Assembly: GCA_965230565.1 (NCBI GenBank)
Contig: CBDDLH010000016.1
Coordinates: 2,046,001-2,110,000, forward strand
DNA length: 64,000 nucleotides
Source of the DNA: BCD1 sp965230565
GTDB lineage: Bacteria; Bacteroidota; Bacteroidia; Chitinophagales; Saprospiraceae
Direction of reading: 5' to 3'
Below the pieces are notes generated by a model. That model made no database searches. It saw nothing but the letters and a program-made list of their open reading frames with translations, and had not been told where the DNA came from. Shown here piece after piece: positions 17,781 through 26,347 of the stretch. Both the position numbers and the translations under genes were made by a program. Every line of letters starts with the position of its first letter. Position 1 is the stretch's first letter.

Positions 17781-18524
17781 ATGCAAGATCACAATACCCG
17801 TGCAAAACTTATACACGGAAAACTGAAAGAAGAGTTCGAAGCACTCGGACTTAATCCAGAAGAAATTATTCAATACTGCCCTGGGGATCTGGAATACCTG
17901 AACCGCCTTTATGCTGGACTTTTAAAGTTTACCCAAAAATATCTCCAACATCAAAGCAAGGAATTGATGGAACTGACAGGGGACCCGTTTCCGCCTGTTT
18001 ACCCTGGCATCTCTCCTGACAGTGACTGGTATCGTTTTGAACGATGGGTACGCGGCGAGAGTGTGCGTGAAACCATAAAGGCCCAGTTACCCGAATCCCT
18101 CATCGTAAAACCCTCCACAGAACTAACGGACGATGAGCTTCCTCAAGCTATTAACTCTTTATTGAAAGCAATGGCGGAAAAAGGGTTCTATGTGGATCTT
18201 AAGGATATCCCTGACAGGCTGTTGTACGAATATGTCCTGGACTGGATTGAAGAAGAACATGAGCTTTGTCCCGGCGGAGGATGGCACCTGGATGGATGTA
18301 CGGGTTATTGCCCCGGATGTGTTCAGCGCCCCTGGTGTGATATTGGGAACAGCAGCGTCTGGCCGGAGGATGAAGATGAAGGGAAAATGACACTACCTGA
18401 GGAGTTAAAGGATTATGTTTCTTCCAGTAAATTTTCTCTGCCCATCATGCTGAAGGAAGAGTCTGAGAATCCTCATGCTTTTAGGAGCGAGGAGGATGAT
18501 GGTTCTTTTTTATCGGAAAATTAA
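17781..18524 (+). CDS. conserved hypothetical cytosolic protein with Cys-rich metal-binding-like motif
   Basis: A 247-residue soluble, acidic protein, possibly with a helical N-terminus, and with no export signal. Its distinctive part is residues 163-186, where Cys163, 173, 177, 180 and 186 plus His169 occur as 'CPGGGWHLDGCTGYCPGC' followed by 'VQRPWC'. This looks like a structural zinc or other metal site. The C-terminal ~50 residues are acidic and probably disordered. I have seen similar Trp/Cys-rich segments in unannotated Bacteroidota proteins but know no function. It is preceded by a plausible promoter and a phased repeat array (17673-17758) and followed by repeats of the GxxExxY-associated type, with no operon partner. 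Confidence 0.6.
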   Translation: MQDHNTRAKLIHGKLKEEFEALGLNPEEIIQYCPGDLEYLNRLYAGLLKFTQKYLQHQSKELMELTGDPFPPVYPGISPDSDWYRFERWVRGESVRETIKAQLPESLIVKPSTELTDDELPQAINSLLKAMAEKGFYVDLKDIPDRLLYEYVLDWIEEEHELCPGGGWHLDGCTGYCPGCVQRPWCDIGNSSVWPEDEDEGKMTLPEELKDYVSSSKFSLPIMLKEESENPHAFRSEEDDGSFLSEN

Positions 18525-18546
18525 AGGAGGAGGGAGAGAGCGTGCA

Positions 18547-18665
18547 AGGAGGAGGCGCGGAGGGTTATAACGCAGAGAACCACAGGGAAGCGCTAAGGGC
18601 CGCTGAGTTTTTTTTCTCCGAGGCACTTTGCTCTTCTCCGCGGCTCTCTGCGCCCTCTGCACAAT
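18547..18665. repeat. degenerate copy of the GCAGAG/CTCCGCG repeat, left flank of the GxxExxY gene
   Basis: This stretch shares 'gggttataacgcagag', 'gggaagcgc' and 'ccgctgag(t)' followed by a T-run and 'ctccg' with each unit of the array at 19107-20160. It then diverges into 'ctctgcgccctctgca'. It ends about 35 bp before the GxxExxY start codon, so the gene is bracketed by the same repeat family on both sides. Confidence 0.7.
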
Positions 18666-18699
18666 AATCCATTTATCATATTATAAATAATCAAACCAA

Positions 18700-19083
18700 A
18701 TGACTGAAAATCAAATTACCAGCATTATTATCGGAGCCGCTATTGAAGTCCATAAAAAGTTAGGGCCCGGATTACTGGAATCTGCCTATAAGGAATGCTT
18801 GCTTTTTGAATTGCATCAGCGAGGACTGAAAGTTTCTTCCGAAGTGCCTTGTCCAATCATTTATAAAGGTGTAAAGCTGGATCATGGATATAGAATGGAC
18901 CTGTTAGTAGAAAACAAGATCGTTTTGGAATTAAAGACAGTTGAATTTATTTCTCCGGTACACGAGGCTCAATTGTTGACTTATTTAAGGTTAGGTAGCT
19001 ACCCAGTAGGCCTACTCCTCAATTTTCATGTTACAGTTCTAAAAGATGGAATAAAAAGACTGGTGAATAAACTTGAGGAATAG
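18700..19083 (+). CDS. GxxExxY protein (PD-(D/E)XK nuclease-like)
   Basis: A 127-residue protein of the GxxExxY family. The naming motif is present near the N-terminus ('GPGLLESAYKECL', G-x-x-E-x-x-Y at about 22-30). It is followed by 'YRMDLLVENKIVLELKTVE', with the Asp and E-x-K spacing expected of a PD-(D/E)XK-type nuclease core, and the C-terminal 'LLTYLRLGSYPVGLLLNF' helix-strand pair. The length is typical. Function is unproven; the family recurs in multiple copies per genome and is often found with CACAGAG/GCAGAG-type DNA repeats, as here. The flanks are one degenerate repeat on the left and about six units of ~182 bp on the right, suggesting the gene and repeats form one element. Confidence 0.88.
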   Translation: MTENQITSIIIGAAIEVHKKLGPGLLESAYKECLLFELHQRGLKVSSEVPCPIIYKGVKLDHGYRMDLLVENKIVLELKTVEFISPVHEAQLLTYLRLGSYPVGLLLNFHVTVLKDGIKRLVNKLEE

Positions 19084-19106
19084 GGCTATGGTGAACTATC
19101 TTTTGA

Positions 19107-20160
19107 TTTACTTAAGAGAGCGCAGAGGGTTATAACGCAGATTTTGGGAAAGAGAACGCAGAGACCGCCGGGAAGCGCAGAGTACCGCTGAGTGGTTTTT
19201 TTCTCCGCGAAACTCCGCGTGATCTTTGCGAAACTCCGCGCTACAAATCCCCGCGTACTCTCTTTACGGAACAAATGTTTACCCCAGCAATTCTCAATAC
19301 ATCTTCCGATTTTGGGAAAGAGAACGCAGAGGGTTATAACGCAGAGTACCGCCGGGAAGCGCAGAGGACCGCTGAGTGTGATTTTTTCTCCGCGGAAAAC
19401 TCCGCATCTTGATCTTTGCGAGGACCGCTGAGTGGTTTTTTCTCCGCGAAACTCCGCTACAAATCCCCGCGTACTCTCTTTACGGAACAACTGTTTACCC
19501 CAGCAATTCTCAATACATCTTCCGATTTTGGGAAAGAGAGCGCAGAGGGTTATAACGCAGAGTACCGCCGGGAAGCGCAGAGGACCGCTGAGGTTTTTTT
19601 CTCCGCAAAACTCCGCGTGATCTTTGCGAAACTCCGCCCTACAAATCCCCGCGTACTCTCTTTACGGAACAACTGTTTACCCCAGCAATTCTCAATACAT
19701 CTTCCGATTTTGGGAAAGAGAGCGCAGAGGGTTATAACGCAGAGTACCGCCGGGAAGCGCAGAGGACCGCTGAGGTTTTTTTCTCCGCAAAACTCCGCGT
19801 GATCTTTGCGAAACTCCGCCCTACAAATCCCCGCGTACTCTCTTTACGGAACAACTGTTTACCCCAGCAATTCTCAATACATCTTCCGATTTTGGGAAAG
19901 AGAGCGCAGAGGGTTATAACGCAGAGTACCGCGGGGAACCGCAGAGGACCGCTGAGTGGTTTTTTCTCCGCGAAACTCCGCGTGATCTTTGCGAAACTCC
20001 GCGCTACAATTCCCCGCGTACTCTCTTTACGGAACAACTGTTTACCCCAGCAATTCTCAATACATCTTCCGATATTGGGAAAGAGAACGCAGAGGGTTAT
20101 AACGCAGAGTACCGCCGGGAAGCGCAGAGGACCGCTGAGTGGTTTTTTCTCCGCACTACA
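19107..20160. repeat. ~182-bp tandem repeat array, about six units
   Basis: The marker 'gggttataacgcaga' begins at 19127, 19331, 19547, 19729, 19911 and 20094. The spacings are 204, 216, 182, 182 and 183 bp, so the right-hand units are near-identical and the left ones carry small insertions. Each unit has a GCAGAG-rich arm, a T-run, a CTCCGCG-rich arm that can pair with it imperfectly, and a less GC-rich spacer ('ttaccccagcaattctca' region). Long open frames exist on both strands but only because the period is repeated, and they have no coding character. Base composition differs from the surroundings. Confidence 0.9.
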
Positions 20161-20186
20161 ACTCCCCACGCACTCCCATTCCTCCA

Positions 20187-20546
20187 TCAGGCAAAAACCT
20201 CTATAACCTTTCTCACCTCCTCCTCCAATTCTTCCAGGTGATCAGGGGTAAAAAAATACCTGACGTATTGATTTCCATATTCATCCCTCGTAATTTCTCT
20301 TTCAGGAGAGCCTATTTTTACTTTATGGAATTGTTGAAATGAGTTTTGATCCATTAATTCAAGCTGCTCCCTAAGTTCTTCAAATTGGTTAAACAAAGGG
20401 CTCAAAAGCGTACTTTCCATATCCTGAAGAATGGAACAAGTATCCGTGTCTGTCCATTCATCAAAAATGTCGTGACTTAATTTGACGGCAGCGATCTCTT
20501 TCAGAAGGGATTTCAATGCTAATAATAAAGGACTGTTGATCTCCAA
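20187..20546 (-). CDS. hypothetical 119-aa protein
   Basis: Not recognised. A small, acidic, mostly helical soluble protein: 'LLALKSLLKEIAAVKLSHDIFDEW' in the N-terminal third (helix), a Phe/Gln/Glu-rich helix in the middle, and a C-terminal 'YGNQYVRYFFTPDHLEELEEEVRKVI' strand-helix. No ATG is available at the N-terminus. TTG at 20546 is the best start and lies 11 bp after the stop of the DUF4937 gene, so the two are probably translated from one message. The 3' end abuts the repeat array. Confidence 0.55.
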   Translation of the reverse strand: MEINSPLLLALKSLLKEIAAVKLSHDIFDEWTDTDTCSILQDMESTLLSPLFNQFEELREQLELMDQNSFQQFHKVKIGSPEREITRDEYGNQYVRYFFTPDHLEELEEEVRKVIEVFA

Positions 20547-20557
20547 GGTATTTTAAA

Positions 20558-21205
20558 TTATGAATGCTGGCCAATAATTTTCCATGATTCGACCAAAGAT
20601 ACCAGATATCCGGTGACCTTCTCAGTATCATTCATTACATCTGACCTTTCCTGACAGGAGGGCAAAATGGTATCAACATAATGTGAATGATACTCAAGAC
20701 TAGCCCAAAAAGTAGTAACCAAATAGCGAAACTCATCACTGGCCGCCTTTGAAAATTTCCCACCCAACATTCCTTTGGCACGCTTCATTTCGGGCTTCCA
20801 TATCTCTCGCTGCACTTTTTCAAAATGAGATATTTTCCCGGCTTTCACAAAACAATCAGCAACTCTCAACACTTCTCCAAGTTTTATCATTTCTTTTAGT
20901 GAATCGATCCTTCCCTCCATAGTCATTTGACTTTCAAAATGGGTTACAGCAATTGATTCGTAGGTGTTACCCTGTTTATTGTGAAGGAAAATTTCATCAT
21001 GCAACTTGTCCATGAATTGTTTCAAATGTTCTTCAGATTCCCAAAAAGCAATGATGCAGGCTTCCGATTCATTTTTAAGATTCCACCCACCGGCCTGGGC
21101 AATGAACCCCTCGGCAGTAGCTGTCCGCACCCATTGTTCCTGAGCAAGAGAGAATGCCTCTCTATTTTCAAGCCCGGCCTCGCAGATTATCCATTTGATG
21201 AACAT
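20558..21205 (-). CDS. DUF4937/YdbC-like protein with a second antibiotic-monooxygenase-like half
   Basis: A 215-residue cytosolic protein. The first ~90 residues ('MFIKWIICEAGLENREAF', 'EQWVRTATAEGFIAQAGGW', 'ACIIAFWESEEHLKQFM') match the YdbC-type DUF4937 ferredoxin-like alpha/beta-barrel domain, related to ABM monooxygenases and stress-response dimeric barrels. The second half ('VLRVADCFVKAGKISHFEKVQREIWKP', 'RYLVTTFWASLEYHSHYV') looks like a repeat of the same fold. Function is unknown; a heme, quinone or small-molecule-binding role is typical guesswork for such barrels. It lies upstream of the small 20187 gene and downstream of the phosphatase gene at 21236 in the same direction. Confidence 0.7.
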   Translation of the reverse strand: MFIKWIICEAGLENREAFSLAQEQWVRTATAEGFIAQAGGWNLKNESEACIIAFWESEEHLKQFMDKLHDEIFLHNKQGNTYESIAVTHFESQMTMEGRIDSLKEMIKLGEVLRVADCFVKAGKISHFEKVQREIWKPEMKRAKGMLGGKFSKAASDEFRYLVTTFWASLEYHSHYVDTILPSCQERSDVMNDTEKVTGYLVSLVESWKIIGQHS

Positions 21206-21235
21206 AGTCCTATTGTTATCTTTGATATGGTCGGC

Positions 21236-22087
21236 TTAATATCCTATCAACTTGTTTCTCCTTATAGAATCCTTTTGCGCAGGCGTCCAGTCATATTTCC
21301 CTTCGTAAATACCTTTTGTCTCCCAATCTCCATACATTGGATTAGGTAGTACAATGAACCGGAAACCAAATTCCTTTTCCAAAGACTTGGCAGCCTCATT
21401 CCTGTCCTTTGTGGATTTACCATCAAACAAATCTGAAAAATCAGAAAGATTATCTCCCATAAGCATGATAACATCATGATCTTTGGTAACGATTGACCTT
21501 CTGTTTTCTTTTCCGCTTTCTTTTTCCCGCAGTAGCATATGTGATTCATCGGCATATGGAAATCCCTTTTTTTGAAGGTTTGCCAATGTTTCCTCTGACT
21601 GATAATCCCGCCTGTTTGAAATATAAAATATCTCCACACCTTTTGAAGCTGCATATTTAAAAAATTCCAGGGAGCCGGGGACAGGTTCTGCTTTTTCCAT
21701 TTCACCCCATTTTTTCCAGGTTTCTCCGGAATAATTTTCATCAAGTCGAATCATTTCTGCCTGGTAAGGACTGTTGTCCAATACAGTTTCATCGATATCT
21801 GTGATGATGGCAAAAGATTTGTCGCCAGGTATCGCTCTGGACAGATGCTGGTCAAGCATATACCTTGCCGTGTTAAACGCCTGGTAGCAAAGCGCCTTGT
21901 ATTCTGCCGATTGCTGCTGCCATAAAACAGTCTGGACAGAATATTCTCTTTGTGATATCTGACCGGTTTTATTACTCGTTTGAACCGTAGAGGTCGTTCG
22001 ACAACCGAGCAAAAAAGTAATAATGATCAGCAGGGAAATTCGTCTTAGGTTTCGTGACTTTGATAAAAGAGTGATTTCTTTTTTCAT
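21236..22087 (-). CDS. e(P4)-type 5'-nucleotidase/acid phosphatase lipoprotein
   Basis: A 283-residue HAD-superfamily class C acid phosphatase of the lipoprotein e(P4) family, which hydrolyses 5'-nucleotides and other phosphomonoesters outside the inner membrane. A basic N-terminus and hydrophobic stretch end in the lipobox 'LLGCRTT' (Cys about 29). The HAD nucleophile motif is 'IITDIDETVLDNSPY' (DxDET), preceded by the family's 'SAEYKALCYQAFNTA' segment. Later come 'IFYISNRRD' (motif II) and 'MLMGDNLSDFSDLF' (motif IV). Length is normal. Neighbouring genes run the same way with 30-46 bp gaps. It probably scavenges phosphate or nucleosides. Confidence 0.9.
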   Translation of the reverse strand: MKKEITLLSKSRNLRRISLLIIITFLLGCRTTSTVQTSNKTGQISQREYSVQTVLWQQQSAEYKALCYQAFNTARYMLDQHLSRAIPGDKSFAIITDIDETVLDNSPYQAEMIRLDENYSGETWKKWGEMEKAEPVPGSLEFFKYAASKGVEIFYISNRRDYQSEETLANLQKKGFPYADESHMLLREKESGKENRRSIVTKDHDVIMLMGDNLSDFSDLFDGKSTKDRNEAAKSLEKEFGFRFIVLPNPMYGDWETKGIYEGKYDWTPAQKDSIRRNKLIGY

Positions 22088-22133
22088 CGTACTATTTTAT
22101 TAAAGATTGACCAAAATTTGATTGGTAAAAAAT

Positions 22134-23129
22134 TTATTTCTGGATGGTCATCATTTTGGGCAACCTGAAAACACCATTTTCATTAACGGCTTCAAATTGA
22201 TAAATGTAGCTTCCAACAGGAATTCCCAACTTCTCCAGGTTTACTTTAATGAAATATTCTCCTATGGCATTTTTTTCCTGAAAGACTCTTGCTATTTTTT
22301 TTCCGTTCAAATCCCATAATTCCAGAGAAATGTCCGAAGGTTGTTTAACGGTAACCGGAATGGATGTCTGATCCGCAAATGGATTTGGTGTGTTTTGCCC
22401 CAATTCAAAAACCTTGGCGGTTTCTCTTTCGAGATTACTGACTCCCACGGTACCTTGTCCCTGAACTGCGACTTCAATGTAAGATTCATAACCTCCAGTA
22501 TCCTCGTTTAGAGTTAAGGTCGCCAACTGGAGTTCATAGCCGTCGGAAAAAATATTGTCGGTTGCAGGCGTCTTTGGATCTTCTCCTTTTGTATATATGG
22601 AAGAGTTGCTATTATACACCTCGTTTACCGTATCATGATCAAAAGTCAATTGAGAAATGGCTGCATAATTCTGGCTGACATAAACCTGGAAATGGATATG
22701 ACAAACCCTGCCATTATACCATCCCGGAAAAATAGTCACAAATTCCACTTCTCCGTTAGCGTCTGTCATCTGGTAACCACGTAAATAAGTTGTCCCCGTC
22801 TGATCCTGATAACCGGAATAATTACCGTCCTTATCACAGTGCCAAATGTTTACACGCACATTCTGCATAGGCTCACAATTATCCTGTCCGATAATTTTCA
22901 TCCTCAGATTCAACTGCACTCCCTCACGGTCTTCCCTTACATCCTGTCTCAAATAAAAAGAGTTTTCGGTCAAATCAAGTGGAAAGGGGCCTGCAGTCTC
23001 GGAGGGGATCAAGACACAATTATTAATTTCAGAAGATGGACTAATCTTTCCGGAGGACAATCCGGTTTTGGCAAATGCAAGGCCCAGGCCTGCAAGCCCC
23101 GTACCTTTAAGAAATTCTTTTCTGTTCAT
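22134..23129 (-). CDS. T9SS-exported intradiol dioxygenase-like protein
   Basis: A 331-residue exported protein with three parts. The N-terminus 'NRKEFLKGTGLAGLGLAFAK' resembles a Tat-type signal. The core (about 35-215) is an intradiol ring-cleavage dioxygenase fold: 'ETAGPFP', 'NVRVNIWHCDKDGNYSGY', 'TDANGEVEFVTIFPGWY' and 'CHIHFQVY', supplying Tyr/Tyr/His/His iron ligands. The last ~85 residues are a T9SS type A sorting domain ('NTPNPFADQTSIPV' ... 'GSYIYQFEA' ... 'KMMTIQK'). A Tat-like signal combined with T9SS sorting is uncommon. The enzyme would act on the cell surface or be released. It is unrelated in detail to the lipoprotein homologue at 16842. Aromatic substrate is assumed from the fold only. 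Confidence 0.85.
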   Translation of the reverse strand: MNRKEFLKGTGLAGLGLAFAKTGLSSGKISPSSEINNCVLIPSETAGPFPLDLTENSFYLRQDVREDREGVQLNLRMKIIGQDNCEPMQNVRVNIWHCDKDGNYSGYQDQTGTTYLRGYQMTDANGEVEFVTIFPGWYNGRVCHIHFQVYVSQNYAAISQLTFDHDTVNEVYNSNSSIYTKGEDPKTPATDNIFSDGYELQLATLTLNEDTGGYESYIEVAVQGQGTVGVSNLERETAKVFELGQNTPNPFADQTSIPVTVKQPSDISLELWDLNGKKIARVFQEKNAIGEYFIKVNLEKLGIPVGSYIYQFEAVNENGVFRLPKMMTIQK

Positions 23130-23176
23130 TGTTCAGATTTATGATGGTTTATGATATCAAATGTTCAATTAAAAAA

Positions 23177-23656
23177 TCATCCGAAACGATCATCAGATCT
23201 TTTGTCTTTGAAATTTCCGATTTTATTTTGAAGCCAACCAATACTGACACTACCCTGTTGGTCAAAATCAGGAACATAGGGTTTGATATCCAAAACAGGT
23301 GTGCCGTCAAGCATATCAACATTTTCAATGGTCAACACATTGTCTTCAATACCTATTAGCTTCACTACCGAAAATCCAATAGGGTTTGGTCTCCTGGGAG
23401 CACGAGTAGCGAATACCCCGTGTTCCTCAGTATCGAGAAAAGGAGTGACTTTCAACGCATACCCTTCCGATTGATGGAATAAATATATCAAAATGATATG
23501 AGAAAACCCATTGAGGTCGGTGAGGCCCGGAACATATTCTTTCTTTAAATGAATTTGCCCTTGTATCCCGAACCCAGATCCGGGTTGAATAGGCATTGCT
23601 TCCCTTGTTTTAAATGGTGAAAAAATGGTACCAATCGAATGAAATACTATGTCCAT
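23177..23656 (-). CDS. trmO: tRNA (N6-threonylcarbamoyl-A37)-methyltransferase, TrmO/TsaA family
   Basis: A 159-residue single-domain TrmO-type protein, which uses S-adenosylmethionine to methylate t6A37 in tRNA(Thr)-type anticodon loops. Family signatures are 'HSIGTIFSPFKTREAMPIQP', 'LTDLNGFSHIILIYLFH', 'FATRAPRRPNPIGFSVVKL' and 'MLDGTPVLDIKPYVPDFD', all characteristic of the TsaA-like beta-barrel. ATG at 23656 starts at the conserved N-terminus; an upstream in-frame start at 23716 adds an unconserved hydrophobic stretch. TACTTTTG on the minus strand (23685-23678) is a good -7 box 21 bp ahead. It lacks the C-terminal domain of E. coli TrmO, as is common in short homologues. Confidence 0.88.
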   Translation of the reverse strand: MDIVFHSIGTIFSPFKTREAMPIQPGSGFGIQGQIHLKKEYVPGLTDLNGFSHIILIYLFHQSEGYALKVTPFLDTEEHGVFATRAPRRPNPIGFSVVKLIGIEDNVLTIENVDMLDGTPVLDIKPYVPDFDQQGSVSIGWLQNKIGNFKDKRSDDRFG

Positions 23657-23677
23657 AATCAACTTTATTATTCCATA

Positions 23678-23685
23678 CAAAAGTA
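23678..23685 (-). promoter_or_regulatory. candidate TAnnTTTG promoter of trmO
   Basis: TACTTTTG on the minus strand matches the Bacteroidota -7 element. A TTG (minus, 23703-23701) lies 15 bp upstream, slightly closer than ideal. The box is embedded in a small palindrome CATAC-AAAA-GTATG. Confidence 0.4.
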
Positions 23686-23741
23686 TGATTTTCCAATTGC
23701 CAAATAAGTGATACAATCAAGATTATTTCAAGATTAATTTA

Positions 23742-23768
23742 TTGTAAAACAAACTTTACCTAAATTTG
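23742..23768 (+). promoter_or_regulatory. candidate promoter of the CotH-kinase gene
   Basis: TTG (23742-23744) and TAAATTTG (23761-23768) are separated by 16 bp, close to the Bacteroidota consensus. It would give an untranslated leader of roughly 195 nt before the ATG at 23972. I see no riboswitch fold in that leader, but an AT-rich leader of this length is notable. Confidence 0.45.
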
Positions 23769-23971
23769 AAAGCCTATTAAATATACCAGGTTGATTTATT
23801 TGGCTTCCAGGCAACCTTCTGGTCGCTTATTACAACATATAATTGAATAGCACAAACTTATGAGAAATGATTTAGCTCTTAGCACAAGTTGTTAAACAGC
23901 TTGAGGTTGCAATTACTACAATACCACAGTCAACCTAACTGTGATTTTTAAAAACAATTAAACAATCTGAA

Positions 23972-26335
23972 ATGAAATTAGCGTTAAGCACCCTATTATC
24001 CCTGATATGCCTTTTTATAAATGCTCAGGATTTACCATCTGCATTTTATTACTCAGATGATGGTAAAATATTGTACCGGGGTGGCGCAACTCCGGATGGA
24101 ATTTATGACCCTGCTGATATTAAAACCGTAGAACTCACCTTTGAACAATCCAACTATTGGTCTCAATTGGTCAACAATTACCAATCCGAAACCCCAATCG
24201 AAGCCACCCTCACCTATGATGGAGAAGAAATTGGTCAGGTAGGTGTTAGGTTCCGGGGAAATACTTCTTATCAAATGATCGGGAATTCAGAGAAAAAATC
24301 TTTCAAAATAGAAATGGATTTTATCGATGAAGATCTCAAGATCGATGGATACAAGAACCTGAAGTTTAACAATGCCCACCAGGACCGCTCTTTTATGAGG
24401 GAAGTTCTCTATGGCAAAATGGCTGCTAAATATATCCCAATTGCGAAAGGCAATTTCATCCACCTTTATATCAATGGTGAAGACTGGGGAATCTACCCTA
24501 ACATTCAGGCTATTGACAAGGATTTTCTTGATGAATGGTTTTTAAGTAATGATGGTCCCTTATTCCGTGCGACCACGGAAGGCAATGGCGGTGGACCAGG
24601 AGGCGGGGGCGGGGGCCCGGGAGGTGGTGGTCCCAATTGGGGAGATGGCACTGCCGCGTTGAATTATCATGATAGTGATACCAGTAGTTATCAGGATTAT
24701 TACACCCTAAAGTCAAGTGATGTGGAAAACTCCTGGGAACAATTAGTGGATGCTTGTTTTGCCCTTGATGTTGCTAATGAAAACAATACAGACAATACGG
24801 AATTCTATTTTGATGTTGATGAAATCCTGTGGTATTTAGCAGCAGAGAATATTTTTATTGATGACGATAGTTATGTCTATAAGGGAAAGATGGATTACAT
24901 GGTGTATCTGGAACCTGAAACAGGCAGATTGAATGGTATAGAATACGATGGCAACTCATCCTTTCACCTGGATGATGCAACCAGTAATTCCTGGGGACCT
25001 TTTAAAAATGTCAACAATACCAATTATCCTTTATTGAATAAACTCGTAAACATACCTCAATACAGACAGCGGTACCTGGCTCATTACCGTACAATTCTCA
25101 ACGAGACATTTACAACTGAAAACTCCACAGCGCTCATTGATGAGATGGACGAGCAGATTGGAGATCTTGTTGCAGCAGATACTAAAAAACTTTATTCCAC
25201 CGGTCAATACATCAACTCCATTCCACAACTAAAGAATTTTGTTACCAACCGGAGAAACTTCCTTATGGAATATTCGGAAGTTGCCCAAGTGGGACCAACC
25301 ATCAACGATGTGCAATTTTTAAACAGCGAAATGGAATTGGATGTAGTTCCGACTTCAGGTGAAATGGCATATATCCGCGCTAATATTTCTTCTGAAGACG
25401 GTATTCATTCCGTAAACCTTTATTATGGTACAGGTATCATAGGTCGCTTTACCAAAGTAAGTATGTATGATGATGGAATACATAATGACGGGCAAGCCAA
25501 TGACGGGATTTATGGTGGAGAAATTCCCGGGCATCCCCCTGCGACACTGGTCCGTTATTACATTGAGGCTGTTTCGAACAACAGTGCCAACACCGTTTCC
25601 TATATGCCGGAAGGAGCCGAACATGATGTATTTGTTTACAGGGTCCAGTTCACAACAAATGGTAATGGCGTGGTGATTAACGAACTTATGGCCAGTAATG
25701 CTACCACCGTAACTGATGAACAGGGTTCATATCCTGATTGGGTTGAATTTTACAACAACAATGATTTTGAGGTAGACCTGAGTGGTTATTACCTCTCGGA
25801 TGATCCTGAAGAACTGAATAAATGGAGCTTTGCAGATGGTATCACTATCCCTGCCAATGGATACCTGATCGTGTGGGTGGATGACGATGAGGATGACGGT
25901 CCGCTTCATGCTTCCTTTAAATTATCCGCGGACGGGGAAGACCTCATTTTGTCAGATCCACAGTTCAATGTGGTTGATCAGGTTCAATTTGGAGCGCAAG
26001 AGACGGATGTTGCTTACGCGAGAGTGCCCAATGGCACCGGCAACTTTGTTATGCAGGCGCCAACTTTCAACGCCAATAATGACGAGGCCGTTGCAGTTAA
26101 TGATATTTTGGCGCCGGATTTCATCAAGATCTTTCCCGTTCCGGCAGAAAACGAATTAAATATCGACTTTCAGGCTGGCATGGCTCCAACGACTGTTTCC
26201 ATACTTAGTAATACAGGTCAACAATTAATTTCCACTACTGCTGATAACAACCTGACCATTGACATCAGTCAACTGCCGGCGGGGATGTATATGATTCAGT
26301 GTGGTAATGTTTACAAGAAATTTGTGAAAATCTAA
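23972..26335 (+). CDS. secreted CotH-kinase family protein with lamin-tail and T9SS domains
   Basis: A 787-residue exported protein. After a signal peptide (about 1-18, ending NAQ) comes a CotH-type kinase domain (about 45-440): 'GVRFRGNTSY', 'KKSFKIEMDF', 'KNLKFNNAHQDRSFMRE', a Gly-rich insertion at about 205-225 and 'NGIEYDGNSSFHLDD'. An Ig-like segment (about 445-555) follows. Then comes a lamin-tail domain (about 565-680: 'VVINELMASN', 'PDWVEFYNNN', 'LSGYYLSDDP'), and finally a T9SS type A sorting domain ('IFPVPAENELNI' ... 'AGMYMIQCG' ... 'KKFVKI'). CotH proteins of spores phosphorylate coat proteins; the role of these surface CotH proteins in Bacteroidota is unknown. It is monocistronic with its own probable promoter. 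Confidence 0.9.
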   Translation: MKLALSTLLSLICLFINAQDLPSAFYYSDDGKILYRGGATPDGIYDPADIKTVELTFEQSNYWSQLVNNYQSETPIEATLTYDGEEIGQVGVRFRGNTSYQMIGNSEKKSFKIEMDFIDEDLKIDGYKNLKFNNAHQDRSFMREVLYGKMAAKYIPIAKGNFIHLYINGEDWGIYPNIQAIDKDFLDEWFLSNDGPLFRATTEGNGGGPGGGGGGPGGGGPNWGDGTAALNYHDSDTSSYQDYYTLKSSDVENSWEQLVDACFALDVANENNTDNTEFYFDVDEILWYLAAENIFIDDDSYVYKGKMDYMVYLEPETGRLNGIEYDGNSSFHLDDATSNSWGPFKNVNNTNYPLLNKLVNIPQYRQRYLAHYRTILNETFTTENSTALIDEMDEQIGDLVAADTKKLYSTGQYINSIPQLKNFVTNRRNFLMEYSEVAQVGPTINDVQFLNSEMELDVVPTSGEMAYIRANISSEDGIHSVNLYYGTGIIGRFTKVSMYDDGIHNDGQANDGIYGGEIPGHPPATLVRYYIEAVSNNSANTVSYMPEGAEHDVFVYRVQFTTNGNGVVINELMASNATTVTDEQGSYPDWVEFYNNNDFEVDLSGYYLSDDPEELNKWSFADGITIPANGYLIVWVDDDEDDGPLHASFKLSADGEDLILSDPQFNVVDQVQFGAQETDVAYARVPNGTGNFVMQAPTFNANNDEAVAVNDILAPDFIKIFPVPAENELNIDFQAGMAPTTVSILSNTGQQLISTTADNNLTIDISQLPAGMYMIQCGNVYKKFVKI

Positions 26336-26347
26336 GCATGGACCAGG

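Noticed and set aside
18547..20160. CRISPR array
   Set aside because: The repeat units are ~182 bp and contiguous with no short repeats alternating with unique spacers, and no cas genes are present.
19107..20206. Several overlapping open frames on both strands within the 182-bp array
   Set aside because: They arise because the repeat period leaves frames open. They have no start context, no family resemblance, and repeat the same peptide block.
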